Below, piece by piece: positions 23,871 through 30,944 of a stretch of 64,000 bases of DNA (position 1 is the stretch's first letter; the number at the start of each line of letters is the position of its first letter). Position numbers and translations under genes: made by a program. The notes under the pieces are model-generated. The model ran no database searches, was not told the origin of the DNA, and saw only the letters and a list, made by a program, of their open reading frames with translations. Source of the DNA: Chlorobiota bacterium (lineage in GTDB: Bacteria; Bacteroidota; Ignavibacteria; OLB7); contig JAEUSP010000069.1 of the NCBI GenBank assembly GCA_016788565.1, positions 1-64,000 on the forward strand. Direction: 5' to 3'.

Positions 23871-23911
23871 CTCTCTTTTCTCCCCTCTGTGTTCTCTGTG
23901 CCTCTGTGGTT
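23871..23911. repeat. Solo copy of the CACAGAG repeat (end of the GxxExxY cassette)
   Basis: On the minus strand it reads AACCACAGAGGCACAGAG, then AACACAGAGGGGAGAAAAGAGAG. This matches both ends of the GxxExxY cassette at 63369-63414 and 63861-63915. It lies between the ComM and PhnD-PhnC genes, with no nuclease gene attached. Confidence 0.8.
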
Positions 23912-23928
23912 CTTTCTCTGCTCCCCGG

Positions 23929-25470
23929 TCACACATTCCAAAACTGGCGGTCAAGGCTGCGGTATTGGATTGCTTCGGAAAGATGCTCGGGGCGGATTGT
24001 TTCGTCGCCGGCAAGGTCGGCAATGGTGCGGGCAACTTTCAGGACCTTATCGTAGGCGCGGGCCGATAATCCCAACCGTGACATCGCCAGCTTCAGAAGC
24101 TCCTGCCCGGCGGTGTCCAGCGCGCAATGTTCGCGGATATCGCGCGAGGTCATGTCGGCATTTTTGAAGGCATCAGTCCTTCCGCTGAAACGCTCGGTCT
24201 GTTTCTGGCGCGCGGCCACCACCCGCTGGCGAACCTCTGCCGAACTTTCGCCGCTCCGTTTCGATGCCAGCTCCTGGTACTTCACGGCGGCAACCTCAAT
24301 GTGGATATCAATCCTATCCAGCAACGGCCCGCTGATCTTGGACATGTACCGCTGAATCTGCTGCGGTGTGCAGGTGCACTCGGCGTTCGGGTTGCCGAAG
24401 TTTCCGCAGGGGCAAGGGTTCATGCTGGCCACCAACATGAAATTGCAGGGGAAAGTGAGGCTCAGTTTTGTGCGCGAGATGGTGATCTTGTTGTCCTCCA
24501 GCGGCTGGCGCATCACCTCCAACACATTCCGCGCAAACTCCGGCAGTTCATCCAAAAACAGCACGCCGTGGTGTGCCAGCGAGATTTCCCCCGGGCGCGC
24601 AATCCCCATTCCCCCGCCAACCAACGCGGCATCGCTGATGGTGTGGTGAGGGCTGCGGAAGGGGCGCGCTGTCACCAACGCGGTGCCGTGCGGAAGGATG
24701 CCAGCCACCGAATGGATTTTCGTCGTCTCCAACGCCTCGTCGAACGCCATTGGCGGAAGCAGTGTGGGCATCCGTTTTGCGATCATCGTTTTCCCCGCGC
24801 CGGGGGGGCCAACCATAATCACGTTGTGCCCGCCAGCCGCGGCAACCTCGAACGCACGTTTCACATTTTCCTGGCCTTTCACATCCGACACATCCACGCC
24901 GAACTCATTCCCCGAAGCAAATAATTCCTGGCGGTTGACAGTGTGGGGAGCGATGGGGGATAGGTCGCTGAGGTAGTCGGCAACCTCACGCAGGGTGGTG
25001 GCGGGGATCGTCTCAAGCTCCTCCACCAGTGCCGATTCGTCGGCGTTATCACGCGGGAGGATGATGCGGCGGATTCCGTTTTGCCGCGCGGCCAACGCCA
25101 CCGGAAGCACACCGTGAACAGGGCGCAACGCACCGTCCAACGCCAGCTCACCCAGCACCAACGTGTCGCGCAGCGGTTCGGCAGGAATTTGCCCGGTGGC
25201 GGTTAGAATGCCCAGCGCGATTGGCAGATCGAACGCCGAACCCTCCTTGCGGATGTCGGCAGGGGCAAGGTTCACGGTGAACTTTTTTGCCGGAACGCCC
25301 AGCCCGCTGTTCTTGATTGCTGCCGTCACCCGCTCGCGGCTTTCCCGCACGGCGTTGTCCGGCAGGCCCACGATGGTGAAGGAATACATCTGGTTTTCAA
25401 CGTGGGTCTCGATCTCAACAAGGAAAGCGTTGATCCCAACATTGCTGGCCGAACGAAGCTGCGAAAACAT
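23929..25470 (-). CDS. comM: YifB/ComM family Mg-chelatase-like AAA+ ATPase
   Basis: This 513-residue protein is full length for the family. The N-terminal region has the ribosomal S5-like/ChlI domain ([21 protein letters not shown] at the start, [14 protein letters not shown]). The AAA+ core has Walker [10 protein letters not shown], Walker [11 protein letters not shown] and sensor NPCPCGNFG. The C-terminal part is [15 protein letters not shown] then [19 protein letters not shown]. ComM is a hexameric helicase that extends branch migration during natural transformation in gammaproteobacteria. Its presence suggests competence or related recombination but does not prove it. The next gene upstream on this strand is the FMN reductase, separated by a strong hairpin. 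Confidence 0.95.
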   Translation of the reverse strand: MFSQLRSASNVGINAFLVEIETHVENQMYSFTIVGLPDNAVRESRERVTAAIKNSGLGVPAKKFTVNLAPADIRKEGSAFDLPIALGILTATGQIPAEPLRDTLVLGELALDGALRPVHGVLPVALAARQNGIRRIILPRDNADESALVEELETIPATTLREVADYLSDLSPIAPHTVNRQELFASGNEFGVDVSDVKGQENVKRAFEVAAAGGHNVIMVGPPGAGKTMIAKRMPTLLPPMAFDEALETTKIHSVAGILPHGTALVTARPFRSPHHTISDAALVGGGMGIARPGEISLAHHGVLFLDELPEFARNVLEVMRQPLEDNKITISRTKLSLTFPCNFMLVASMNPCPCGNFGNPNAECTCTPQQIQRYMSKISGPLLDRIDIHIEVAAVKYQELASKRSGESSAEVRQRVVAARQKQTERFSGRTDAFKNADMTSRDIREHCALDTAGQELLKLAMSRLGLSARAYDKVLKVARTIADLAGDETIRPEHLSEAIQYRSLDRQFWNV

Positions 25471-25630
25471 GGGCAGTGTGCAGATAGAGTGTGTGAAGGA
25501 TATTCAGGGAAACAGGGGAGCACGGATCGGGCTGTGCGCGCGCGCCGGTGTTGTTGGCGCGGAAAATAGTGGTGAACGGAGGAACCGCCAGCGGGGGTGG
25601 CGAAAAAAAAATGGGGGCAGCAAAAAGACA

Positions 25631-25678
25631 GCGATGACCGAAGGTGAGGTTCTACCGGAATTCACCTTCGGTCATCGC
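25631..25678. terminator. Perfect 17-bp hairpin
   Basis: GCGATGACCGAAGGTGA (25631-25647) pairs with TCACCTTCGGTCATCGC (25662-25678) around a 14-nt loop. It lies just after the stop of the FMN reductase gene (-), so it is most likely its terminator, although no U-run follows. Confidence 0.7.
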
Positions 25679-25700
25679 CGTGCGGGAATCAGTTGATGTT

Positions 25701-26270
25701 TCAGGCAGAGGCAGCCGCGGCGTGCAATGCTTTGGCCATGCTCACATACCCTCTCACGGTCGTTTCCAAGCGTGTGATGTGTGGTGGATCGGTCAGCCGC
25801 CCATGTTCATCGAAGGCTTTTTGGGCCGATGACAACGCATACATATCTGGATAGATCAGCAGCCCGTTTCCTTCCAACGGAATCCGCAGTTGCCACAGCC
25901 CACGAATGCCGCCAACCACCGACGTGGAAGCCGCCATCAGCAAGCCGTGCCGCCCACGGAACGGCGTTGGCTTTGCTCGCGATGCCCAATCAATCGCGTT
26001 TTTCAGCGCGCCCGAAATGGAGTAATTGTACTCCGGCGCGGCAATCATAATCCCGTCGGCGGCGGTGATGCGGCGCACCAGTTCCTGCGCCCCGGGCGGA
26101 AGCCCATACTCCGCCTCGATGTCGCCGTTGTACAGCGGCATCTCGAACTCGTGGAAGTCGGCCACATCCACCGTCGCGCCCGCGTCGCGGGCAATTTCTA
26201 CGGCAAGGTTCAGCAGCTTTTTGTTCTGTGATTCGCGCCGCAACGATGCGGCAAATGCAAGAATGTTCAT
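25701..26270 (-). CDS. NADPH-dependent FMN reductase family protein
   Basis: This 189-residue flavodoxin-like reductase has the phosphate-binding start ILAFAASLRRESQNKKLL, a PLYNGDIEAEYGLP segment and the AAPEYNYSISGALKNAIDW motif typical of ChrR/YieF-type quinone reductases. KPTPFRGRHGLLMAAST follows. It probably reduces quinones, azo compounds or metals using FMN and NAD(P)H. Together with the nearby pirins and YceI proteins it fits a redox or quinone stress neighbourhood. The upstream region is a heptamer array, so its promoter is not obvious. Confidence 0.9.
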   Translation of the reverse strand: MNILAFAASLRRESQNKKLLNLAVEIARDAGATVDVADFHEFEMPLYNGDIEAEYGLPPGAQELVRRITAADGIMIAAPEYNYSISGALKNAIDWASRAKPTPFRGRHGLLMAASTSVVGGIRGLWQLRIPLEGNGLLIYPDMYALSSAQKAFDEHGRLTDPPHITRLETTVRGYVSMAKALHAAAASA

Positions 26271-26280
26271 GGTTGGGAAT

Positions 26281-26385
26281 CGGTTGTCGGGAGTCGGTTG
26301 TCGGTTGTCGGGAATCGGTTGTCGGGAGTCGGTTGTCGGGAGTCGGGAGTCGGGAATCGGTTATCGGGTTTCGGAAATCAGTTAC
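26281..26385. repeat. Heptamer array CGGNNNT, 15 units
   Basis: CGGTTGT, CGGGAGT, CGGGAAT, CGGTTAT, CGGGTTT and CGGAAAT units run in unbroken 7-nt register for 15 units, ending CAGTTAC. The array starts 10 bp upstream of the FMN reductase start codon. Confidence 0.9.
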
Positions 26386-26439
26386 TTGAGTGCCATTAGC
26401 AATCTCACTCAAAGAAAAATTTCACTCTCTTCTTTGCAA

Positions 26440-26474
26440 CTGACTACTGACCACTGACCACTGACTAATGACCC
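26440..26474. repeat. Heptamer array CTGACNN, 5 units
   Basis: The units CTGACTA, CTGACCA, CTGACCA, CTGACTA and ATGACCC are in register. This unit family also follows the CGGNNNT array at 4123. The 261-bp gap 26271-26531 holds only these two arrays. Confidence 0.85.
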
Positions 26475-26531
26475 ATGGCTTACCTCAGTTACCGGGTTTC
26501 GGGAATTGATTGTGGGGAATGCCGAAGTGCA

Positions 26532-27230
26532 TTAGGGAAGATCGAACAAAAGTATTTCGGCAGGGGTGGTTGCGCGCAGTTGCAGCGCGGTTTCGTCGCT
26601 GATTGCTGCGCCGTCGCCGGCGGACATGGGGATGCCGTTCAGTTCAATATCGCCACGCACCACTTGGGCGTAAGCGTGCCGCCCGGTTGGCAAGTTGTGG
26701 GCAACCTGAGCCCCTTCATCCAGGATTGCCGAGTAGAGTTCAACGTTCTGCTGAATCGCCACCGAACCATCGCGCCCGCTGCGGGTGGCGATTGGAGCAA
26801 GCCGGTTGGTGCGTTCTTCGGCGGTGAACATTTTCTGGGCGTAGCTGGGTTCGCCGCCGGCGCGTTCCGGCAGCAGCCATATCTGCAGAAAGTGAACGGG
26901 TTCGGTGTTGCTGGCATTGTACTCACTGTGAGTAACGCCCCGCCCCGCGCTCATCCGCTGAAGCTCACCCGGGCGAATCACGGAGTTGTTTCCCATGCTG
27001 TCGCGGTGTTCCAAGCCTCCTTGGATCACGTAGGTGATAATCTCCATATCGCGGTGCCCATGCGTTCCGAAGCCTTCGCCGGGCCCCACGCGGTCTTCGT
27101 TAATCACCCGCAGCACACGGAAGCCCATCTGGCTGGGGTCGTAGTAGTTGGCAAAGGAGAACGTGTGGTACGTGTTCAGCCAGCCATGATCGGCATGGCC
27201 CCGTTGGTTGCTTGCTCGAATCGTAATCAT
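26532..27230 (-). CDS. Pirin family protein (YhhW-type)
   Basis: This 232-residue bicupin is the short pirin type. It has the metal-site motif FGTHGHRDMEIITYVIQGGLEHRDS (His, His, Glu ligands), the PGELQRMSAGRGVTHSEYN motif and FLQIWLLPE. YhhW-type pirins act as quercetin 2,3-dioxygenases in vitro and are often induced by redox stress. The in vivo substrate is unknown. A MITE-like copy starts 30 bp upstream of the start codon, so the promoter is either inside it or supplied by it. Confidence 0.9.
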   Translation of the reverse strand: MITIRASNQRGHADHGWLNTYHTFSFANYYDPSQMGFRVLRVINEDRVGPGEGFGTHGHRDMEIITYVIQGGLEHRDSMGNNSVIRPGELQRMSAGRGVTHSEYNASNTEPVHFLQIWLLPERAGGEPSYAQKMFTAEERTNRLAPIATRSGRDGSVAIQQNVELYSAILDEGAQVAHNLPTGRHAYAQVVRGDIELNGIPMSAGDGAAISDETALQLRATTPAEILLFDLP

Positions 27231-27260
27231 ACTGGCAAATTTTTATGGTTCAACTAAAAT

Positions 27261-27376
27261 TATACTCCAAACAGAATGGTTTGCGAAAAACCTAGTCGTT
27301 GTCATTCCCGCGAAAGCGGGAATCCATAGCGAACCTAGCTGAGTAGAGTTTCGCAAACCAATTTGCGCCGAGTATA
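27261..27376. mobile_element. MITE-like element, copy 3 (opposite orientation)
   Basis: This starts TATACTCC...GGTTTGCGAAA and ends TTTCGCAAACCA...GAGTATA. Its centre is ATTCCCGCGAAAGCGGGAAT. It is inverted relative to copies 1, 2 and 5 and lies 30 bp upstream of the short pirin gene. Confidence 0.9.
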
Positions 27377-27412
27377 GCGTGCGAAGGGTGAGGTGGGGCA
27401 TCGGCTGTTTCT

Positions 27413-27462
27413 CGGTTCGGTGCCCCCGCTCATACTTCGACGGAACTCAGCATAAGCGGGGG
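27413..27462. repeat. Dispersed inverted-repeat element, copy 3 (inverted)
   Basis: The reverse complement contains GCTTATGCTGAG...GTCGAAGTATGAGC and CACCGAAC, matching the copies at 18441 and 18760. It lies 36 bp from MITE-like copy 3, so repeats are clustered here. A short ATTCAAC heptamer run follows at ~27525-27545, just after the stop of the long pirin gene. Confidence 0.8.
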
Positions 27463-27543
27463 CGATGTTCAGTTGCGGCCTCTGTCTCTCCTATTCCCCA
27501 CTCGGCTCCCACGCTTCATTCGTCATTCAACATTCAACATTCA

Positions 27544-28395
27544 TCACTCCACCAACACTCCCATCTTCCCCATCTTGTAATCCCTGAACGCCTCCAGAAT
27601 CTGGGTGGTGTCGTTCATCACAAACGGGCCGTGGGTGACGATTTCTTCGTTGAGCGGCTCCCCCGTCATCAGCAATGCGCGGGTTGGCTCAAGTGCTGTG
27701 AACCCAACTCCATCGCCGTTGTTGTTGAATGCCACCAAGTTTTTTTCGATCACCGTTCCAACTTCATCAATCTGGATGCTTCCGCTCAGCAAGTAAAGGA
27801 AGGCGTTGTGCGATGCCGGGATTGGGAAGAAGATTGCTCCCCCCGGTTCGGCTTGAATGGTGATGGAGTTCACCGGACTGAGTGTTGGAATCGGCCCGTT
27901 CAACCCAAGCATCTGGCCGGTGATGACGTTAAAGTGTACGGTTCCATCGGCGTTGGTGCCGGATGGAGTTTCTTCTTTGGTCAGTGGGTAGTAGCTGGGC
28001 TGGTCCAGCTTGTGGGCTGCGGGGGTGTTCACCCACAGCTGGATCAGCTCGTTGAAATGCTCCACCGGGCGTTCGCTGTGGACCACCCCCATACCGGCGT
28101 TCATCCATTGCGTTCCGCCGGCGTGGACGGTGCTGTCGTTTCCCCGGCTGTCGCGGTGGCGCAATCCCCCTTCAAACAGGAACGTTACCGGGGCAAAACC
28201 ACGGTGCGGATGTGGCCCCACACCAGCATGGCGTAAATCCATGGTGGGGTCCACGTTCATCACGCCGTGGTGCAGCAGGATAAACGGGTCCAGGTACTCA
28301 AGCTCCTGCGAGGGCAAGGGCTGGCGGATGGGGATTCCCCCCATGTCGAATGTGCGTGCGGGGGCAACGGTTGCTACGGTGCGGTTCGTGTTCAT
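27544..28395 (-). CDS. Pirin family protein (long form)
   Basis: This 283-residue protein has the standard pirin N-terminal cupin: DPFILLHHGV, GVGPHPHRGFAPVTFLFEGGLRHRDS (metal ligands His, His, then GGTQWMNAGMGVVHSE), and ELIQLWVNTPAAHKLDQPSY. A second cupin contains FLYLLSGSIQI. ATG 28395 starts the conserved part; the longer frame to 28476 is not used. Pirins are iron-binding bicupins often linked to redox stress and sometimes to regulation of pyruvate metabolism. It lies directly downstream of the cytoplasmic YceI gene on the same strand. Confidence 0.9.
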   Translation of the reverse strand: MNTNRTVATVAPARTFDMGGIPIRQPLPSQELEYLDPFILLHHGVMNVDPTMDLRHAGVGPHPHRGFAPVTFLFEGGLRHRDSRGNDSTVHAGGTQWMNAGMGVVHSERPVEHFNELIQLWVNTPAAHKLDQPSYYPLTKEETPSGTNADGTVHFNVITGQMLGLNGPIPTLSPVNSITIQAEPGGAIFFPIPASHNAFLYLLSGSIQIDEVGTVIEKNLVAFNNNGDGVGFTALEPTRALLMTGEPLNEEIVTHGPFVMNDTTQILEAFRDYKMGKMGVLVE

Positions 28396-28510
28396 AAATA
28401 CTCTGGCTTGGATAGTGTGAATGATAGATGCCAACAATGGAGTACAGCAAGGTGCTTGGTAAGAAGAGGGGCGCAATGCCCCTCACTCTTTCAACAATGA
28501 CGTTCGATGT

Positions 28511-29065
28511 TTACCCTTTCACCAGCGAGACGGAAGCGACAAGTTTGACATCATCGGCAACCACCACGCCGCCGGCTTCGGTGATCGCGCTCCACATCAG
28601 GCCAAACTCCTTCCGGTTGATTTTTCCCTGCAGAGTAAAGCCTGCGCGAAGGTTTCCGTAGTGATCCACGGCCAACCCACCGAACTCAACATCCAACGTC
28701 ACCGGCTTGGTGATGTCGCGGATGGTCAAGTTGCCATGCAGCTTGTAGTTCTCGTCGTCCAGCTTCTGCATGGAGGTGCTGGCAAAGCTCAGTTGCGGGA
28801 ACTGGTCGGCAGCAAAGAAGTCATCCGAACGGAGGTGAGCGTCGCGCTGCTCGTTGCGGGTGTTGATGGTGGCAACGTCGGCGGTAAGGCTAACGCTGGC
28901 CGTTGCGAAGTCATCCCCTTCGGTTGTGGCGTTGATGCTGAAATTCTGGAACTCGCCAGTTACGGTCGAGATCATCATGTGGCGCACTTTGAATTGCAGT
29001 TCGCTGTGCGAAAGGTCAAGATTCCACGATGTGGTTGCTGGTGCGGATACAATGCTCTGTTCCAT
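28511..29065 (-). CDS. YceI family protein (no signal peptide)
   Basis: This 184-residue lipocalin-like YceI protein begins WNLDLSHSELQFKVRHMMIS and has the family motifs GEFQNFS, RNEQRDAHLRSDDFFAADQFPQLSF, NLTIRDITKPVTLDVEFGG and INRKEFGLMWS. YceI proteins bind polyisoprenoids or ubiquinone-like amphiphiles in a beta-barrel. Most are periplasmic, but this copy lacks a signal peptide. It sits between a pirin and a second, exported YceI. Confidence 0.95.
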   Translation of the reverse strand: MEQSIVSAPATTSWNLDLSHSELQFKVRHMMISTVTGEFQNFSINATTEGDDFATASVSLTADVATINTRNEQRDAHLRSDDFFAADQFPQLSFASTSMQKLDDENYKLHGNLTIRDITKPVTLDVEFGGLAVDHYGNLRAGFTLQGKINRKEFGLMWSAITEAGGVVVADDVKLVASVSLVKG

Positions 29066-29190
29066 GGTCGTTTTTCCGGTTACGTGTTTATGATGTTGAT
29101 TGTCCTGCGTTCTTTTTCAGTTCTCTTTCCGTTCTGCCTCTTCCGCTCCTTCCGCGTTGCGCCGCAACGGCTGGCGATGCCCAGGGCTGA

Positions 29191-29844
29191 TTACAGCCCT
29201 GTTGATCCGAACAGCTGCGCTTTCACCGAAATCATCTCACCAACTTTGCTCCCGATTGTCCCGCGCGAACCGGCTACGTTGTAGTCCTTCAGCGAGACGT
29301 TGAACTCGGCAGTGATGGAGATCAAATCGCCCGGTGCGCGTTTGCGGCTTACCGCGCTTTCATCAATGTAGGTTAGGGTGAAGGGGACGGTCAGCTGCTT
29401 GGTGACACCGTGCATGGTGAAGTTTCCGGTGGCTTTGCCGGTGGCTTTGTTCCCCGCAACCGTCACGTTGCTGACCGAAGTGATTGCAAACGTGATGGTT
29501 GGGAACTGCGCCGCATCCAGCCAGGACGCACCGCGGATATGCTCATCGCGCATGTTGTTCCCCGATTTGAAAGTAGCCACTTGCGTGCTGATTGTCCCGC
29601 GAATCGTTGCGGCGTTCGTTGGGTCCAGCGTCAGTGTGCCGGTTACTCCGTCGGCAGTCCCCTGGATTTTTTCTAACGGAGCGTCGCTGTTCCAAGTGAA
29701 TTGGTTTTTCCCGACTTTATCGCTCAGTTTTACAGTCTTTGCTCCACGAGCTTTTTTGGAAAGTGGCTGCGCGCTAAGGGTGGCGCTGGCTAATGCCATC
29801 ATGCCAACAAGAAGGGCGGCGGTTGCGATGCGTGCGATGTTCAT
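29191..29844 (-). CDS. YceI family protein (exported)
   Basis: This 217-residue protein has a signal peptide (residues 1-25, ending LSAQ) followed by a YceI-type barrel: GVTGTLTLDPTNAATIRGTI, GNNMRDEHIRGASWLDAAQFPTITF, GNFTMHGVTKQLTVPFTLTYI, and VSLKDYNVAG. ATG 29844 is chosen because the frame from 29892 only adds residues before the signal peptide. A palindrome nearly identical to the one in front of the MarR gene lies ~77 bp upstream, so MarR control is likely. Confidence 0.9.
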   Translation of the reverse strand: MNIARIATAALLVGMMALASATLSAQPLSKKARGAKTVKLSDKVGKNQFTWNSDAPLEKIQGTADGVTGTLTLDPTNAATIRGTISTQVATFKSGNNMRDEHIRGASWLDAAQFPTITFAITSVSNVTVAGNKATGKATGNFTMHGVTKQLTVPFTLTYIDESAVSRKRAPGDLISITAEFNVSLKDYNVAGSRGTIGSKVGEMISVKAQLFGSTGL

Positions 29845-29920
29845 TTGGATGTTGTTTGGATAAGTTTTTTTGAGTGTTATGCAGAGTTGCAATCACGATG
29901 ACGATTTGATTGTTATCTCG

Positions 29921-29940
29921 ATTGTTGTTGCAACAGATAT
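29921..29940. promoter_or_regulatory. Putative MarR operator upstream of yceI
   Basis: ATTGTTGTTGCAACAGATAT contains the same TGTTGCAAC core as the palindrome in front of the MarR gene. It lies between the end of the MarR gene and the start of the exported YceI gene. Confidence 0.5.
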
Positions 29941-29955
29941 TTCGGTAAATTTTTT

Positions 29956-30423
29956 TTAGCCGACATCGTTGTAGATCTGCTCGCAGATTCGGGAAAGCGT
30001 TGCGCAATCGGCCTCGTTCACGCGGCTGCTAAAGTTATCGGCATGTTGCTGCAACGCGCTGTCCATGGAGTCCAGCACCTGCAGGCCCTTTTGGGTGATT
30101 TTGGTAATCACCACCCGGCGATCCTCGGTGGAGCGGGCGCGCTCAGCAAAGCCTTCCCGCTCCAGCGCGTCCAGCCGGCGGGTGACATCGGGGGAGGGGT
30201 GGATCATCCGCACGGCAATCTCACCGCAAGGATGCCCCGATTCCCCGGCACCCTTCAGGATGCGAAGGATGTTGTACTGCTGGTGGGTGATTCCGAACCC
30301 CGCACACAGCCGGTCCATCGTCCCTTCAAGGAAGCTGGCGGCAACCAACAAATTCAGCATCGCCTCCTGATGAAGGCTCTGGAATCGCGATTGCTTCAGC
30401 CGTTGTTTCAGTTTCTCTCCCAT
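29956..30423 (-). CDS. MarR family transcriptional regulator
   Basis: This 155-residue winged-helix regulator has the MarR layout: LEGTMDRLCAGFGITHQQYNILRILKGAG (N-terminal helices and start of the DNA-binding domain), HPCGEIAVRMIHPSPDVTRRLDALEREGFAERARSTEDRRVV (recognition helix and wing), then TQKGLQVLDSM and a dimerisation helix. ATG 30423 is chosen; 30465 adds residues overlapping the operator region. It heads the run marR-yceI-yceI-pirin-pirin (all minus) and probably represses itself and at least the first yceI in response to a redox-active or quinone-type ligand. Confidence 0.9.
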   Translation of the reverse strand: MGEKLKQRLKQSRFQSLHQEAMLNLLVAASFLEGTMDRLCAGFGITHQQYNILRILKGAGESGHPCGEIAVRMIHPSPDVTRRLDALEREGFAERARSTEDRRVVITKITQKGLQVLDSMDSALQQHADNFSSRVNEADCATLSRICEQIYNDVG

Positions 30424-30449
30424 GACGGATGCAAATATAGTCAAAGACA

Positions 30450-30469
30450 ATAGTCGTTGCAACAACTAT
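30450..30469. promoter_or_regulatory. Putative MarR autoregulatory operator
   Basis: ATAGTCGTTGCAACAACTAT is a near-perfect 20-bp palindrome, 27 bp upstream of the marR start codon. MarR proteins commonly bind 16-20-bp palindromes overlapping their own promoter. The copy at 29921-29940 shares the core. Confidence 0.65.
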
Positions 30470-30944
30470 TTTTCAATGGGGCATTTTTTTTCTGTCAGTG
30501 GTCAGTGGTCAGTCGTCAGTTGCAAGAGTTAATTCGGCATTTGGCATTCCCTGAATGGATTGTGGTCATTAGTCAGTGGTCAGTTGCAAGAACCAATTTG
30601 ATTTTTGGCATTCGACATTCGGCACTGTATGGTTCCCGATTATTGGCGGCTGATTCTTTCACGCAATCGTTTTATTCCACCGCCGCAACCAGCATGGAAC
30701 TTTCGGCGCAAGGTTGGTGTAGCTGTGGGGCACGTTGCGCGGGCGGGGGCGTGTGTGGAAGCGGGTGCAGTTCGGGTATTTGCTTCCCCCTTTTCCTTCC
30801 GTACTTTCGCGCTTCGCAATTCGGAATTCGGAATAGCAGGGTAGGCTTTGTGAGTAGGCTTTGTCGGTCGCGCACCAATGCACCCAACGTGCGGCACTGC
30901 TTCCGTTCCCCGCTGGCGGGTTCAACTAAATTTCCAAATCAATC
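30470..30944. other. Intergenic region with heptamer-like repeats
   Basis: GTCAGTG/GTCAGTT units lie at ~30494-30521 and GTCATTA, GTCAGTG and GTCAGTT at ~30565-30585. CATTCGA/CATTCGG units follow near 30610. The rest, up to the peptidase gene, contains no gene I can support; the plus-strand frame across it translates the repeats. Confidence 0.7.

Noticed and set aside
27261-27376. Terminator hairpin at ATTCCCGCGAAAGCGGGAAT
   Set aside because: The hairpin is the conserved centre of the MITE-like element and appears in all five copies regardless of gene ends.
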